Notes: generated by a model not told the origin, from the sequence alone. Shown: positions 46,572-58,953, counted from the stretch's first letter. The stretch: 64,000 bases of DNA from Powellomyces hirtus (GCA_025526995.1 JAHLKG010000008.1:868001-932000); one strand, 5' to 3'. Numbers and translations: made by a program.

Positions 46572-48580
46572 ATGGTCTCAGTACAGCGCCAGGACGGAGT
46601 ACCCAAAGTCTTGACGGTGGCCGGCTCCGACTCTGGGGGCGGTGCTGGCATTCAAGCTGATCTCAAAACTTTCAACACACTGTCCGTGTACGGCACATCC
46701 GTGTTAACCGCCGTTACGGCGCAGAATACGGTTGGAGTCCAGGGCATCTTCCCCGTCCCGAGCGAATTTGTGGAGCAACAAATGAGGAGTGTGTTGGAAG
46801 ACATTGGTTGTGATGCTGCGAAAACAGGTGTGGAGTGGCCTACAACCCTTTGTATCAAACACCAGCGGAATTGACTAGCAGGGAAATGCACTTAGGCATG
46901 CTGTTTGATGCTAGCATCATCAAATCAGTCGCGAATCTGTTCAAGACATTTGCTGTTTCCCACGTCGTCGTCGATCCCGTCATGATATCCACCTCGGGAG
47001 CGCGTCTGCTCAACCAAGACGCCGTGGCCGCCCTTCGCGACTGCCTGATCCCCTTGAGCGAAATTCTGACTCCCAATATCCCAGAAGCAGAAGTTCTGAC
47101 CGGGATAAAAATAACATCCCTCGAACACGTTCGGGAAGCTGCGCGGGAATTGCACTCCCTCGGCTGCCGATATGTGCTTGTGAAGGGGGGACACATGCCG
47201 CTGGATGATGCGCGTGGTCCTGTTGATATCAATGATGAGGAAGCGTGCAAAACTGCGAGGATCGTTGACACCCTTTTCGATGGAAAAGAGTTTGTGGAGT
47301 ATAATAACCCATATGTGGCGACCCGTAGCACGCACGGAACAGGATGCACGCTGTCAGCTGCTATCACTGCAGGACTTGCAATGGGACTTAAAGGTACAGA
47401 TTTCAGTACACGAGCCGAAATTCCAAATGCGAGCAGAAGCGCAGTGCATCATGTTTGAGAGTTTGTTTCTGACCTTTTTTTATATTGGGACCCAGTCAGA
47501 GATGCAGTGAACGGAGGAATACAGTTTGTCAGCAACGGACTTCTCACAAGCTTCGCCGTTGGAAAGGGCTCAGGGCCGTTGAACCACTTCCCGTCCGAAT
47601 TCGCACTGACTGCCAACCGCAGCTCACCTAAAAAGCGTCAAACCTTTGTCCAAATGCTGAAATCCACCTGCCCGAAAGAATGGGACGCATATGTGAACCA
47701 CAAGTTTGTACAGCAAATCGGGGACGGCACGCTGCCAATCAAATGCTTCAAGCACTTTATCCGCCAAGACTACATTTTCCTCCGCCATTATGCACGCGCC
47801 AATGCACTCGCGAGTTACCGCGAGCACGAGATGGAACAGATTGTGAAGGCTGCCCAGATTGTGGCCTACATTGGCGTTGAATGCCAAATGCACGTTAAGG
47901 TAATCCACCATTCTCCACACATGTACTTCGTCCTGTTTGTTGCTGCAATCTTAACTGTTGCCTCTAGTTCTGCGAAGAATGGGGAGTGTCATTGGACGAG
48001 CTGGAATCGACCGTAGAAGCTACCCCAAATCTGGCGTACACCCGCTACGTTCTTGAAAAAGGCATGAGCGGAGACCGGCTTGATCTTCGCGTGGCACTCG
48101 GACCTTGCCTCATCGGCTATGGCGAAATCGGGATGCGACTTGCTTCAGACCCGGCCACAAAACGAGGTTAGCTAGAACTCGCGGGGACGTGGTTTGACAT
48201 TGCAGAGCATTGACTCCATTGTGCATCAGAGGGCAACCCATACTGGCCATGGATCCAAAATTACGCCAAAGCCGAGTTCCAGGATGCGGTGACCGAAGGC
48301 ACAGGTACAAGCTCACTCTTTCGTTTTGACTGCAGGTGTCAATGTGCATACTGACATCAATGTTTCAGAGATATTGGAAACCCTGTTTGAAGAAATGGTC
48401 CCAGCGTCCAACACCAAGCGCATTGCGCAACTGTGCGATACGTTCCGCCAGGCGACCATTTTGGAAGAGCACTTTTGGGAAAGTAAGTGACATCCGTTCC
48501 ATAGCAAAAGTCCATTCTTGTTGCATTCTGGTTAACACGTAGTCTTTGTGATTTCAGTGGGACTCTCCCTTCTTCCTTGA
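46572..48580 (+). CDS. THI20: Bifunctional HMP/HMP-P kinase and TenA-type thiaminase II
   Basis: Thiamine pyrimidine salvage and synthesis. Seven exons: 46572-46827, 46896-47393, 47496-47899, 47968-48166, 48230-48304, 48369-48482 and 48558-48580; 522 residues. The N-terminal ThiD kinase shows [38 protein letters not shown] and the [13 protein letters not shown] anion-hole motif. The C-terminal TenA domain begins near [16 protein letters not shown] and shows [16 protein letters not shown] and LEEHFWEMGL, with Glu in the usual catalytic place. This fused layout matches yeast Thi20. The last exon adds only seven residues. Confidence 0.95.
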
Positions 48581-48879
48581 AAAGCTCATACACTGTATCT
48601 CTTGTTTATGAAGTCAAAGTTCGAATCCGTAGATTTTAGAGTCAGATGCTAGGGCTTTCCCATTAGATAGTGCCTGACCGCATCGCACCACCAGGCGATT
48701 CATCAAGACACCACATCATTGCATTCCATTCCTTTTGGCACCAGGCAGACGGGCCTGCAGCTTGATGACCCAGAGACAGAAATGGATGTAGTGATAAAAT
48801 AAAGCAGTAAAACAATTATGAATGGACGAGGCAGATGTCTAGGCTATGAAGTGTGGGGAGACATGAAGGCGCAGCATGT

Positions 48880-51800
48880 TTATAATATCCCGTTTGCGTA
48901 ATACTGCAATCAGAAGCAAAGATAGGTTGCAATCAGCACAACAAACGAACACGGAGTATCCACCAATACGTTATGCCCATGGTACGTTACCTGAAACGAG
49001 TCGTACATGCGGGTATAAGCGCTCCCGCAGGATCGATCAACCAAAGAGTTGACTAGATCTCCAACCTGCGTCTCCTTCAGCGCCAGATGGAATCGTTCAC
49101 GGAGCGCCGCCGCAACGGGGTATTTTCCAGCTGCCACCGAGCCGGTGGTGCCGGTAACCGGCGCGGCTTGGGTGGGCGGCGCCGTGACGGTAGTCTTCCC
49201 ATTTTCAGATTCGGAGCCTAAGAAGCTCATGAACGACGCTGAGGACGGGTTCCCCGCGACTGGCGCGTTGGATGGTTTGGTGGTGACTCCCGTAAAGCAA
49301 GGCAATCGCGATCCGTGTTCCATCATTTCAACCAAGCCGATGAGGTCTTCGGCTTTCTTCCGGAGGGCCAGGAAGCATTCCTTCATAAGGTCTCGGAACT
49401 CGCGAAACTTGTCGCTGTCCATTCCGCCGAGAATGTCGACGTACTCTTGCGGCATCTTAAATGGTGCGAGCTCGAACCCGAGCGATCCGGGACTATTGGA
49501 TAGCATGAATCCAAAGTCGATGTGAATGACGTGTCCTTGGATGTCTAGTAGAATATTGCCATTGTGTCTGGCGAGAGGACCGGAGATAGTAAGGTACAAG
49601 TCACAATGGATATCAATTCTAGCTTCATGCAATTAACGCTTACCGATCCTTGATCTGTAGGAGATAGCATATGACAGAGTATGCAGCAAGACTCCGCATA
49701 AAATTGTCTTGGGCTGCGCAAAACCGCGTGCTCGATGGATGTCCAAATTCCTGCATAACCCCGCTGTTTAGTCTTCCACACACCATTGATAAACAGACGA
49801 GAGAAACAGTACAACATACGCGCACAAAATAATCGTACAGAGTAAATGGAAGTCCCTTCTCATTCAGCTGCTTTGCGTATCCTTCCTTCTTTATGGAATG
49901 TACACTTATGGCGTCTCGAATCGTTTCCATGATTCCCGACTGGTCTGAGGTGATGAGAATGCGAAAGCTACGGGGGAAACATTGGTCAAATCGTATACAT
50001 CAACTACATTGCCCTGGAAAAAGCGACCAATATACTTACTAACACACCCAGACTGGGACGTCAGACTCTCTCCATATTCTCTGCATCTCTTTGATGAGCT
50101 GCAGGGCGAGCTGCTCTTGCCGCAAGTCCGCTCCGGACTTGACAATGATCGATAGTAGTCGCCAACCGGGCTCACGCCCGAATGGCGAGGACGCCCGGAT
50201 CCGTTCCATCTTCGTGTCCCATGTCTCTCGGAATACAGCAGCTGAGTTTCAAACGGGCAACGCGCAAGATCAGACATTCATAAGAATGGCGATGCCATCA
50301 GACTTTTGCGCCTTACCACTTGGATCGTCCTTGTCCCGCTCCTGGCATTGTGCTCTCAGATTTTCTTCCGTCTCCGGCAAGACATCATCAGCCGCGCCTT
50401 CCTCTCCCCCACTCAGCCTGCGATCGGCAGCCAGACGTTTCACTCGCTTTTCTTCCAGTGTCACCATCTCTTTAATTAGGCGGTTCTTGATGGATTCAAA
50501 ATCTGCCTGCAGCTTCTGATAATTTCGCCTGTCCTTGGTCGTTATCGACGGTGATCCTGGCGGCTGAGTTGTCCCGACGCCACCCTGCGATATCGGTCGG
50601 CCTATTTGATGTGGTAGTCCTCCGGCACCTACGACGATCGACGGGGAAGATGCATCGGATGGGGACGACGGGGTTTGCGCAGCAGATAGTTCCCGTTGCT
50701 GTTGCTGGTATAGCTGTGCAAGCATGACAGCGGCAGTTCGGAGTCTTTCTGAAAACTCATCGACAACAGGTGGGGTAGCCTGTTGCCCAGATGTGCCATC
50801 CCGTACTTCCGGGCGGGCTTGACTTGCCGGACTGCCGTCATACGACGCTCTCGAACTCACAGACGCCATAGATTTTCGGCGTTGCAGTACATTGCGATGA
50901 TACTCGGCTGATGCGGGATCTAAGAAGGGATTCCAAAATGAGACACCAGGAATCTGATTATAAGAGATTACGGAACTTCAAACTTCACCTTCGACCCGCC
51001 GTATTGGCAGCATTGTGTCAATCGGTGTTAGCTCCCGTTGTTCGCCTTTCTCAACGGGACTGTCCTCTTCCAACGTCGATTGTTGAGAAACCGATGTCGA
51101 CACCGATGGTAGAGGACTGCTGGTGCTTTGCCTCCGCATGTCCGATTCAATCATCGAATAGTTCTCCTCCAAAACTTCCACGGTTATCAGAAACGGGACC
51201 TTTGAATTTCCGAGGATGTAAGATGGTTACTGACTTGGGCATTGTGCAAGGATATCCGGGCAGAGAAGCAATATGTATGCTCACCCTATCCGCAGAATTC
51301 AGGACAACTGCGTCCGAGGGACTGATGCGCGCAACTCTATGATGACTAGGATGTGAGACTGAAGACGGGCACCAGGCTGGGAGACACACAGTTGCGGGAA
51401 GATTGTGATTCAATAGCGAAAGCTCTGCTATTAACGTGCTTTGCCGCGCTTCTTTCGGCACCATCCGTAACCGATCCGATATTTCCACCAGAGTCATCAT
51501 GAATTGCATCTCTGAATGGAAGTAGTGGCTTTTCTCTAGATGCTTCCGATCAGGAGTCTGTCCTGCGCCAGAATTATCGCCAGAATATCCAGTTCTGAAT
51601 GTAGGATTCGATGAGGTGTGAGCGCGAAACGAGTCTGTTGTCCTGGCTACAAAACGATCAAAGGAAAAAGCCCCTCCTCGTGATAGTTCATCCGGTGTCG
51701 GGGATCCTGTTGGAATCCTTGAAACGACTGATAACCCTCTACGACGCGACGAGAGATTATCTGTCGAGTGTCTCCGCCCAGCGGAAGCAGCAGCTCCGAA

Positions 51801-52701
51801 GCCCTTCTCCAGCGCGCGAGTGTCTTTCACGCTTTCCGATCTTCGAGCGGCAAGGGATGTCGGCTCTGAACTCGTCTCGTCTGAGTCCACAGCAAGACTC
51901 TTCCATTTGCATCCTTGACTGAGAATCATCTGCATCCCTGTGTCGGCTACCATGGAACAGACACCGGCAGCCAGAACGGCACCTATCCCAACAACCGCAG
52001 GTCTGACATTCTCCCGCATCTTTGTTCGATGAAACAGGTCTTTCCATGAAGGAGCACTCGATTTCCCAGAGTCCGTCGAGGGACTATCCCCGAACACAAT
52101 AGCTTGGCATTGATGATACATCCGCTGACAATATCGATATGATTCGGTGTTGGTGTTCAGGTGCATGTCGCTGAGATGGGCTTGTAAAAACCAAAGAGTC
52201 TACAGGTCGGTGAGCTGATAGATTGCGCACCACGCCCGGTCCGTCGTTCTGACCAGCCACACGCGTAATCCGTTCCGGGGTGCAACCTCATTCACACACA
52301 AAGACTCACCAAGAGTGCAAAATGACTGGAACCTTTGCATTGGCGCAGAAGCCAGTTCTCTAGCGCGACCGACTCCGTTTGCCGACAGATGAGGAGGTGA
52401 CTATGCCGAAGAGATCAGGCTTTCCCACCAATACTTCTCTTACGCGCTCCAAAATGGACACGAACCATAGTTGTGGTAGCAGAAACTCCAAGTCCTCTGG
52501 CGGGAATTCATCCAAGCGATCGCAAATGTAATGTTGTATTCCGACACTCTCAGGATATCGATTGAGATATGACACGGCTAGTCGAGAATCAAAAAATTCA
52601 CTATGAAAAAGACGAAGCAGCCAGCTGTTTGCTAGTTGCTGTCCAGCGGAGAATGTGCGGCTTCTAGGCAGTGACGGAGAGCTGAGGTTTGATGCCGCCA
52701 T
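48880..52701 (-). CDS. PIK1: Phosphatidylinositol 4-kinase PIK1 (type III beta)
   Basis: Makes PI4P at the Golgi and in the nucleus. Ten exons: 52701-52444, 52372-52310, 52199-51285, 51199-50989, 50919-50317, 50241-50040, 49967-49820, 49750-49644, 49567-48991 and 48903-48880; 1035 residues. An N-terminal lipid-kinase-unique helical region (HYICDRLDEFPPEDLEFLLPQLW, HFALLTLWFLQAHLSDM) leads to a long Ser-rich linker. The catalytic domain has VPFLITVEVLEE, PGWRLLSIIVKSG, LLQIKDRHNGNILLD (junction 49644/49567 inside the catalytic loop), HIDFGFMLSNSPG and the terminal DSFQYYANGIL. An Ala/Pro/Thr-rich insert sits in the C-lobe near 49100-49290, an unusual place. The last exon is 24 nt. Confidence 0.95.
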
Positions 52702-53072
52702 GACAGATACTAAGATGAATGCCGAAAACACATGTGAGAATGTGTTGAAGGAGTCCAAGCAAAGGTCTCTGTCGCTTACGATATTCTCCGCAGTCTATAA
52801 ACGTGTATCGTTTTACGAGAATATACGAATGGGGGAAAATTCAATCCAGGCAATTTTACCACTTGGGAAAGTGCAAATCGAGGGAAGTGCAATGACCGAT
52901 CGCCTGTGGGCGCATGCCGTAAGCGGGAACCCAATGCCGTGACTCATTGACAGTTTCGGTTGGGCTGCGCAGCACGCGACGTGTTCTGGAATTTGAACAT
53001 TGTTAGCGTGTCCGAACGTTAGACCGTCCCCATATCCGTCATCACAACTGCATAAAAAGGGCGGCTTTTGCC
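52702..53072. promoter_or_regulatory. Divergent promoter region, PIK1 / longin-protein gene
   Basis: 371 bp between divergent start codons. No further element identified. Confidence 0.5.
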
Positions 53073-54844
53073 ATGTCCCTTCGAAACTTCTTCGTCATAC
53101 ACAAGTCTGGGCGGACCTACTTTGCCAAAAATTGTGAGCACTCCCCTGCGTTTTTTCGCTGGCCTCAGAGAATAGAACTGCTAATGTTTCTACGCGTTCA
53201 AAAGTCCAAGGCGATGCTCTAGATCAGAGGTAACAACAGTTTCTTTGGAAACCTTTCATATTCATCTTCCTCACTGACATAGCATGCAAATAGCTTGGTG
53301 GTCGGCTTCTCCTCCTCCGTGTCCAATTTTGCGCGAACACTCCTCGGTGAAGATATTCGCGAAGTCATCTCCATCAAAGGACGGATACTGTACAAGGAAT
53401 ATGGAGATGTAAGCGAGAAGGAAGCCGAGCCATTTGGGTAAATAAATTATACTTATTGATGGCATAGTTTGTCTTTGTTGCCCATAGTGACCTCCAGACC
53501 GGAAGTTCGCTCATCCAAGCAATTCTACGAGACGTTGGGGCGATGTGTGAAGTATGTGCGGGGGACATGTGATCAAAACGAATTTAAATTCTGCTAATGG
53601 GCTTCTTCACGTTTTCCCTACGTTAAGTTCTTATTTGGGAACCACGAGTATTGGGATGAAGATTTCTTTGATCTGAAGGGGGCGCAGGTGTGTGGACGGA
53701 ACGCAACGCAACACATGCTCGTACAGACACAAACTATCACGGCCATTTAGGACATTCTTGGAACATACTTCTCCAAGATCACGCAAGACCCAAGTACGGT
53801 CGTCAGTGGAGTAAATCAGGTGAGCACAATTTGTCTTTGATCAATGCATTGAACAAGTCACCCACCTCCCATCAGATCTCTCTCGAATTAGACATATGCG
53901 AACGCCTGGACAAACTGCTAGCTTTCTTGGAAAGTCAAGAGGGTGTTTGCGGTAGCGGGACTATGCTGATACTGGGTGATTCCGTTCTATACTCAAGATT
54001 CGGCCTGCACGAAACACGAATGGTAGGTCCCTTTCGCAAGCCCAGTCTCGCGAAACCGATGTTAATACCGCTCTATAGATAGTCCAGTACCACAAGTCAC
54101 GCCCATTGGGTTACAACTCTGTCCGATTCACGCCCGTATATTGCCATGGAGCCTGGCAGAACCTGTATCTGATTCGCCTGCAGAGCTACGTGCTGGTCGT
54201 GATGGCGTACATCGATACACCCTTTGGACGGCTGCAGAACAAGATTGAGGAGTTCCGCATATCATTCATCCAGTCGCGGTTGGAGATCCCTACTGAAGTA
54301 TGTCGTGGGCAGGTTGTCACTCACGGAGTTACAGTTGTATCTCACAGTTTGTTTTCTTGTAGGAGCCACCAGTGCTACTACGTCTCTTCGCAAAGCGAGA
54401 GACCCTGGCGATGCTATATCACAACATTAAAACTGGCTGCACGATCTTTCCCCAATTGCGACCTGGCCCAGAGGTTCAGCAAAAAGAAATCTTGTCCTCC
54501 TTCTGGGGCTTGTTTTCTGATGCCAGGTATTTGATGCGCCATGAAGAAGTGATACGATGAGCCAGCAAGCCTCATCAACATGCTTTTATAGCGCTAGTCT
54601 GAGGGTTCCTGGAGTAACAGAATTTGCGATCACAAGAGATCAGTATCGATTCTACGCCAAGTAAGTATCGTTCAATTGCAGGATTGTGTCGAATACATTG
54701 TACCATGCTGACTCATATTTCAGGTCGGAGGGGGTTCACAAGCTATTCATTCTGATGGCGACCGACTCTGTGTCTTCAGAGGCCGTACCATCTATTGCCT
54801 CAGATGTTCTCCGCAATCTCCGGTCGTTCACTCCCGAAAGATGA
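53073..54844 (+). CDS. Longin-domain protein, candidate Fuzzy (CPLANE) homologue
   Basis: Thirteen exons (53073-53133, 53205-53229, 53294-53408, 53468-53551, 53628-53687, 53751-53819, 53876-54022, 54079-54297, 54363-54526, 54592-54660, 54724-54844 are the eleven I place) give 377 residues in one frame. The start SLRNFFVIHKSGRTYFAK, then VVGFSSSVSNFARTLLG, REVISIKGRILYKEYGDFVFVV, is a longin pattern. Further sandwich-like segments and a C-terminal PSIASDVLRNLRSFTP follow, as in FUZ, which ends LATHTLHALTP. Animal Fuzzy and Inturned form a Rab GEF for ciliogenesis. MON1-CCZ1 and HPS proteins share the same three-longin build and are the main alternatives. Exon 2 is just 25 nt. Identification is moderate. 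Confidence 0.6.
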
Positions 54845-54971
54845 TGTTTATGTATATCGCTATTTTTTTTAAACTATCTAATGCGAAAGAGTAGAATACC
54901 TGCTTTCGATGTGTTCTCGGCCTCCCAAAAAATAAAAGCAATAGAAATTGATTGGCGTCGTAGGTCAAGCT

Positions 54972-55707
54972 CTACATATCTACATCCATTCCAGTTTCCT
55001 TAGCTATGTTGATCGCTGTCGGCTTCGCGATCTCTTGCGTCGTGACTGACTCGAATTTGAAGACAGGTACCTTCTTCACGTCCGATGCATCCACCTCCAT
55101 TCCCGTTTCGTTAGCTGATCTGGTGTCATCCGGCTTCGCGCCCACAGCCGGTTCCGCCAAATCCTTCCTGATGATCACTGATTTGATGCTTGCCATTGCG
55201 TTGTAGTCTCCCTCCCACTCCTTCAACCTGGTCACGTTTTTCGCGTCCGTCAATTGTGGTATCTCTGCAACCACACAACATGCGTTAGCTTCGCCCACCG
55301 TTTGAAACGTTTCCCATAAGAACAAATTTACCAATGCCATTGTTGTACTCCTGCATATCCTTTGCTCGCAAAATCCTCAGCAGCTCCAGTCGTCCCGGCG
55401 GTGGTCGCCCTTTCCGCAATGACTGTTCAATCGTCAAAATTTCAGCATCGTGTCGTCCAATGTACATTTGTATAATGTCGTGCACTTGTTCTATCGTCGC
55501 AGTCTGCATGTCGTTCTCGATTACGAATTTGAACCACAGCATGCGGTCCACCAGTCGGGTTCGCTTTATTTCGCTCGCCGACTTTTGTTTGCCCATTTTC
55601 TCGTCTCGGTTGATGGCGCGCCGCATTTGAGTGGCTTTGCGTGAGTAGGGGTGCGCCTTGTCCCCATCCTTGATTTTTGAGAGTTTATGTTTCTTGTTGT
55701 TGGGCAT
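54972..55707 (-). CDS. TMA16: TMA16-family ribosome-associated protein
   Basis: Pre-60S associated protein of unclear precise role. Exons 55707-55332 and 55264-54972; 222 residues. Basic N-terminus with HPYSRKATQMRRAINR, then VDRMLWFKFVIE, QVHDIIQMYIGRHDAEI and, after the intron, IPQLTDAKNVTRLKEWEGDY, all in family order. The C-terminal 50 residues contain a doubled motif (ANETGMEVD and AKETGMDVDM) that is not part of the family core. Shares a 224-bp divergent promoter with the RlmN-like gene and converges with the longin-protein gene. Confidence 0.9.
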
Positions 55708-55931
55708 TGTGAGAGAGTTTATACAAATGTCAAATTGGTAAGGAGAACCGTTGTCCAAGTCCGGAAGGAAAAGTCCAAAGCCCAAAAATTCGAAAGGAGC
55801 GTGATTACGAAGGGTCATGTGACTGAGATCATCCAAGCCACATCCAAGGTCGCGTGGCGCAGCCAAAAGCTCACTTCCCCAAAGGTGAGAGAGGTTTGCA
55901 TTGGGACCATTTTCCAACGCACAACTCGAAA
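55708..55931. promoter_or_regulatory. Compact divergent promoter, TMA16 / RlmN-like
   Basis: 224 bp between start codons of a ribosome-assembly gene and a probable rRNA-methyltransferase gene. No TATA box seen. Confidence 0.55.
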
Positions 55932-57271
55932 ATGAGAGGACTTCTCGCCAGATACTTGCCAGGAGGTTCTGATACAGTTTCGCATATTCTGCGGCCACGC
56001 GGAAAGAACTACTCATCTCTCGCCGCTTCAGTCTCGCCAAAACCGTGTGGACCCGTGTCTCGCACAGCCGTAGTCGGTCTCTCTCGGGATGCACTCGGCG
56101 AAGCACTTTTGACAAGCGACTCTCTCCCACCTAAAGTCAAAGCATTAATGGAACAACGAAAGTACATGCAGGATGACATCTGGCGCTTCTTGTACACGCG
56201 CGGCGTAGAAGACTTTGACGACATGACGTCCTTGTCCAAAGACGTTCGTGCTGCGTTGAAAGCGGGGTTTGAGGTCGGGAACGGGATAATCAAGTCGAAT
56301 CTGACATCGAAAGACGGAACCAGGAAATGGCTGATTGGGTTTGGAAAAGGTGCCGACATCGAGACCGTTCTTATTCCATCACCGACTGACCCAAAGTCCG
56401 GGACCGTGTGTGTCAGCTCTCAGGTCGGCTGTTCGCTCAGTTGCAGTTTCTGCCACACAGGCACGCAGAAACTGTTGCGAAATCTCGCTGCCAACGAGAT
56501 ACTTTCCCAAGTCATGCATGCCATGCGGTCCGTTGGAGATTTCCCGCTGGAGAAGGGTAAACGACGTAATATCAGCAACGTCGTGTTTATGGGCCAAGGA
56601 GAACCGCTCTACAATTTCCGCAATGTTTCTGCTGCGATATCCCTTCTCACATCCCGATCTGCGCTGGATATGGCACGCTGGAGGATTACACTCTCTACGT
56701 CTGGGGTAGCGCCTTTGATGGAACAAGTTGGGAAGGATCTTGGAGTTGGGCTAGCGGTGTCACTCCATGCGGTTACAGACCCGTTACGTGACGTTCTGGT
56801 CCCGCTCAACAAGCAGTATCCGATCAAGGAGGTACTGAATGGTTGTCACAAATATTTATCTCACATGCCAAAGGAAAGCAGACATCGGAGAATCACATTC
56901 GAGTAAGCTGCCATCTCATCCCTTTAGAACTATATCCACAAACTCACTCTTTTTCTTCCAACAGATACGTCATGCTAGACGGAGTCAATGATACACCTGC
57001 CGATGCGCGACATCTCACTCGCCTGATCGGTCAGATGCCCTCTCACGTCAACTTGATCCCATTCAACCCGTGGCCGGGATCAGATTACAAGCCCTCGACG
57101 GATGGAAACATACAGCGATTCCGGAAGATTGTGGATGAGGCGGGAATCGCTTGTCATGTCCGACTTCCGAAAGGACAGGACATTATGGCGGCCTGCGGCC
57201 AACTTAAGAGCTCGGAAGACCGCAAGCGGATTCGAGCGGCGGCGAAAACTCTGGATCCAGTTCAAGAATGA
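55932..57271 (+). CDS. RlmN-like radical-SAM RNA methyltransferase, probably mitochondrial
   Basis: Exons 55932-56902 and 56965-57271; 425 residues. Bacterial RlmN makes 2-methyladenosine in 23S rRNA (A2503) and some tRNAs. All hallmarks are present: VCVSSQVGCSLSCSFCHTG with the CxxxCxxC iron-sulfur site, NVVFMGQGEPLYN, TLSTSGV, GVGLAVSLHA, LIPFNPWPGSDY and IMAACGQL holding the second catalytic Cys. The first about 40 residues (MRGLLARYLPGG..., Arg/Ser/Tyr-rich, one acid) look like a mitochondrial presequence. The intron and eukaryotic neighbours argue against contamination. Target is inferred to be mitochondrial rRNA or tRNA. Confidence 0.92.
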
Positions 57272-57717
57272 GTCTATCGAAGCGGAAGCTTCGTTCTGCA
57301 CATATCAGCGTCGTTTCCACCCATCAGAGAGCCGGAGGCAGTCCTTTGAGATCCTTGACATGTTATTAGCTGACGGAAAATCACCACCACTGTATATAAC
57401 ACAGCATTCCTTAGAATATATCATTATTATTAATTTTAGACTGGTCATCTCGACATCCTCTCGTACTGACGTGATGTGGGATGTCAGTATCGTAATATCC
57501 CCACACCACGCTGCTTGCCGGAACAGGTATTCGTGGGGAACTTGCACACAAGCACGTCTGTTTGATCCGCTTTGTCAGCCTCGCGGAGGTCAATCTGGAC
57601 AACCATAAAAAACATCAACACTCATATCCAGCTTATCCTGTACGAGAACGCCGTATACCAATTATCTCAAACCTTTTGCTCTACTAAAGAACTCGTCTGA
57701 CCGCCCAATAGCCAATA
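57272..57717. other. Intergenic region upstream of HAP3
   Basis: 446 bp between two plus-strand genes; AT-rich at 57400-57440. No gene or repeat supported. Confidence 0.5.
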
Positions 57718-58646
57718 ATGGGAGATTCGTCAGAAAACACGCTTGCGGACGCCGATGACTTTCGCGAACAGGACCGATATCTACCCACTGCAAACGTCGC
57801 GCGACTGATGAAGAAGGCGCTTCCCGAAAACAGCAAGATTGCGAAAGAGGCAAAAGATTGCATTATGGAGTGTGTTAGCGAGTTTATCTCGTTTGTTACA
57901 TCGGAAGGTGTGAAGGATGTTGCGTAGCTGGTTATCTTGTATGTCTGACAAAACGAGCCTTCGCGATATCAGCTTCCGACCGCTGCGTCGCCGAAAAACG
58001 CAAAACAATCAACGGAGAAGACATTCTCTGGGCAATTCAGTCGCTGGGGTTTGACAGCTACTGCGAAGTCATGAAAACGTATTTGAGCCGTTATCGCGAG
58101 GAAACGAAAGTCGAACGAGCAGCTGCTACACTACCGCCGCCAACAGCCACAGCACCAAATAGCGGACTGCCAAATCAGGGACCGGCCAGTGCTTCGGGGG
58201 GAGACGCGGAGGCTGCCGCTGCAAAGCAGGCGTTTTGGTATGCGTTGGCGATGCAGCAGCAACATCAGCAAGACCAGCAACACCAGCAACACCAGCAACA
58301 CCAGCAACACCAGCAACACCAGCAACATCAGCAACATCAGCAACAGCAATCACAGCAGCCACAGCAGCAGCACCAACAGCAAGGACACTATCAACAACAG
58401 CAGCTTCATCTGCGGCAGCAGCAAGGAACTCATCGGCGCACCCAGTCTGGAAATCAACTAGCGGGAGATCAGAGGGAACAACAATATCCACATCCACAGC
58501 AGCCGCCGCCGCCGCCGCAGCAGCAGCAACAGCAACAACAGCAGCAGACGAGCACGTCACCCGCTCACTATACGCAAGAGCAGATTCAAGCTGCTCTGGC
58601 CGCCCACATGGCTGCACAGTCGTCCTCGCCCCGGCCACCACAGTAG
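57718..58646 (+). CDS. HAP3: CCAAT-binding factor subunit HAP3 (NF-YB)
   Basis: Histone-fold subunit of the CCAAT-binding complex with HAP2 and HAP5. Exons 57718-57907 and 57973-58646; 287 residues. Core: [87 protein letters not shown]. This is nearly standard NF-YB and the intron falls where many fungi have one. The C-terminal 170 residues are low complexity: a run of HQQ units from (CAGCAACAC)n, then Gln-, Pro- and Ala-rich stretches. Yeast Hap3 lacks such a tail. It may act as an activation region. Confidence 0.97.
58270..58360 (+). repeat. 9-bp (CAGCAACAC)n microsatellite-like tract in HAP3
   Basis: Six or more copies of CAGCAACAC with CAGCAACAT variants encode HQQ repeats. Likely length-variable between strains. 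Confidence 0.85.
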
Positions 58647-58953
58647 AGGTTGTAGCAGTCTGATGCTGACCGACCAAGAGAGAAGTTTTCATATCCAGCC
58701 TGCACCATCTGCTCGTGGGCCAACAAGTGTCCTCCACTGCTCATCTGGGAGAATCATGCCGCCGCGCGATTTTTCCAAATATTGTGAATCTGCCGGTATG
58801 ACGTTCCTGCACACCGTACATATCCAGGAACGCTGTTCTATTGCCTCTTTCCATGATACACGCAATAGCCCTGCCATATACATATGTAGTGAACGACCCA
58901 AAAAAAAATGCATAAAACCCCGAGCCCTCGGACTCGGCCAGCTTGACAAACTC
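58647..58953. other. Convergent intergenic region
   Basis: 307 bp between HAP3 and the orphan minus-strand gene. Contains an A-run near 58900. Nothing else seen. Confidence 0.5.

Noticed and set aside
48601..48650. GTTCGAATCC-like string suggesting a tRNA T-arm
   Set aside because: Flanking bases cannot form the T stem and no A-box or acceptor stem is present.
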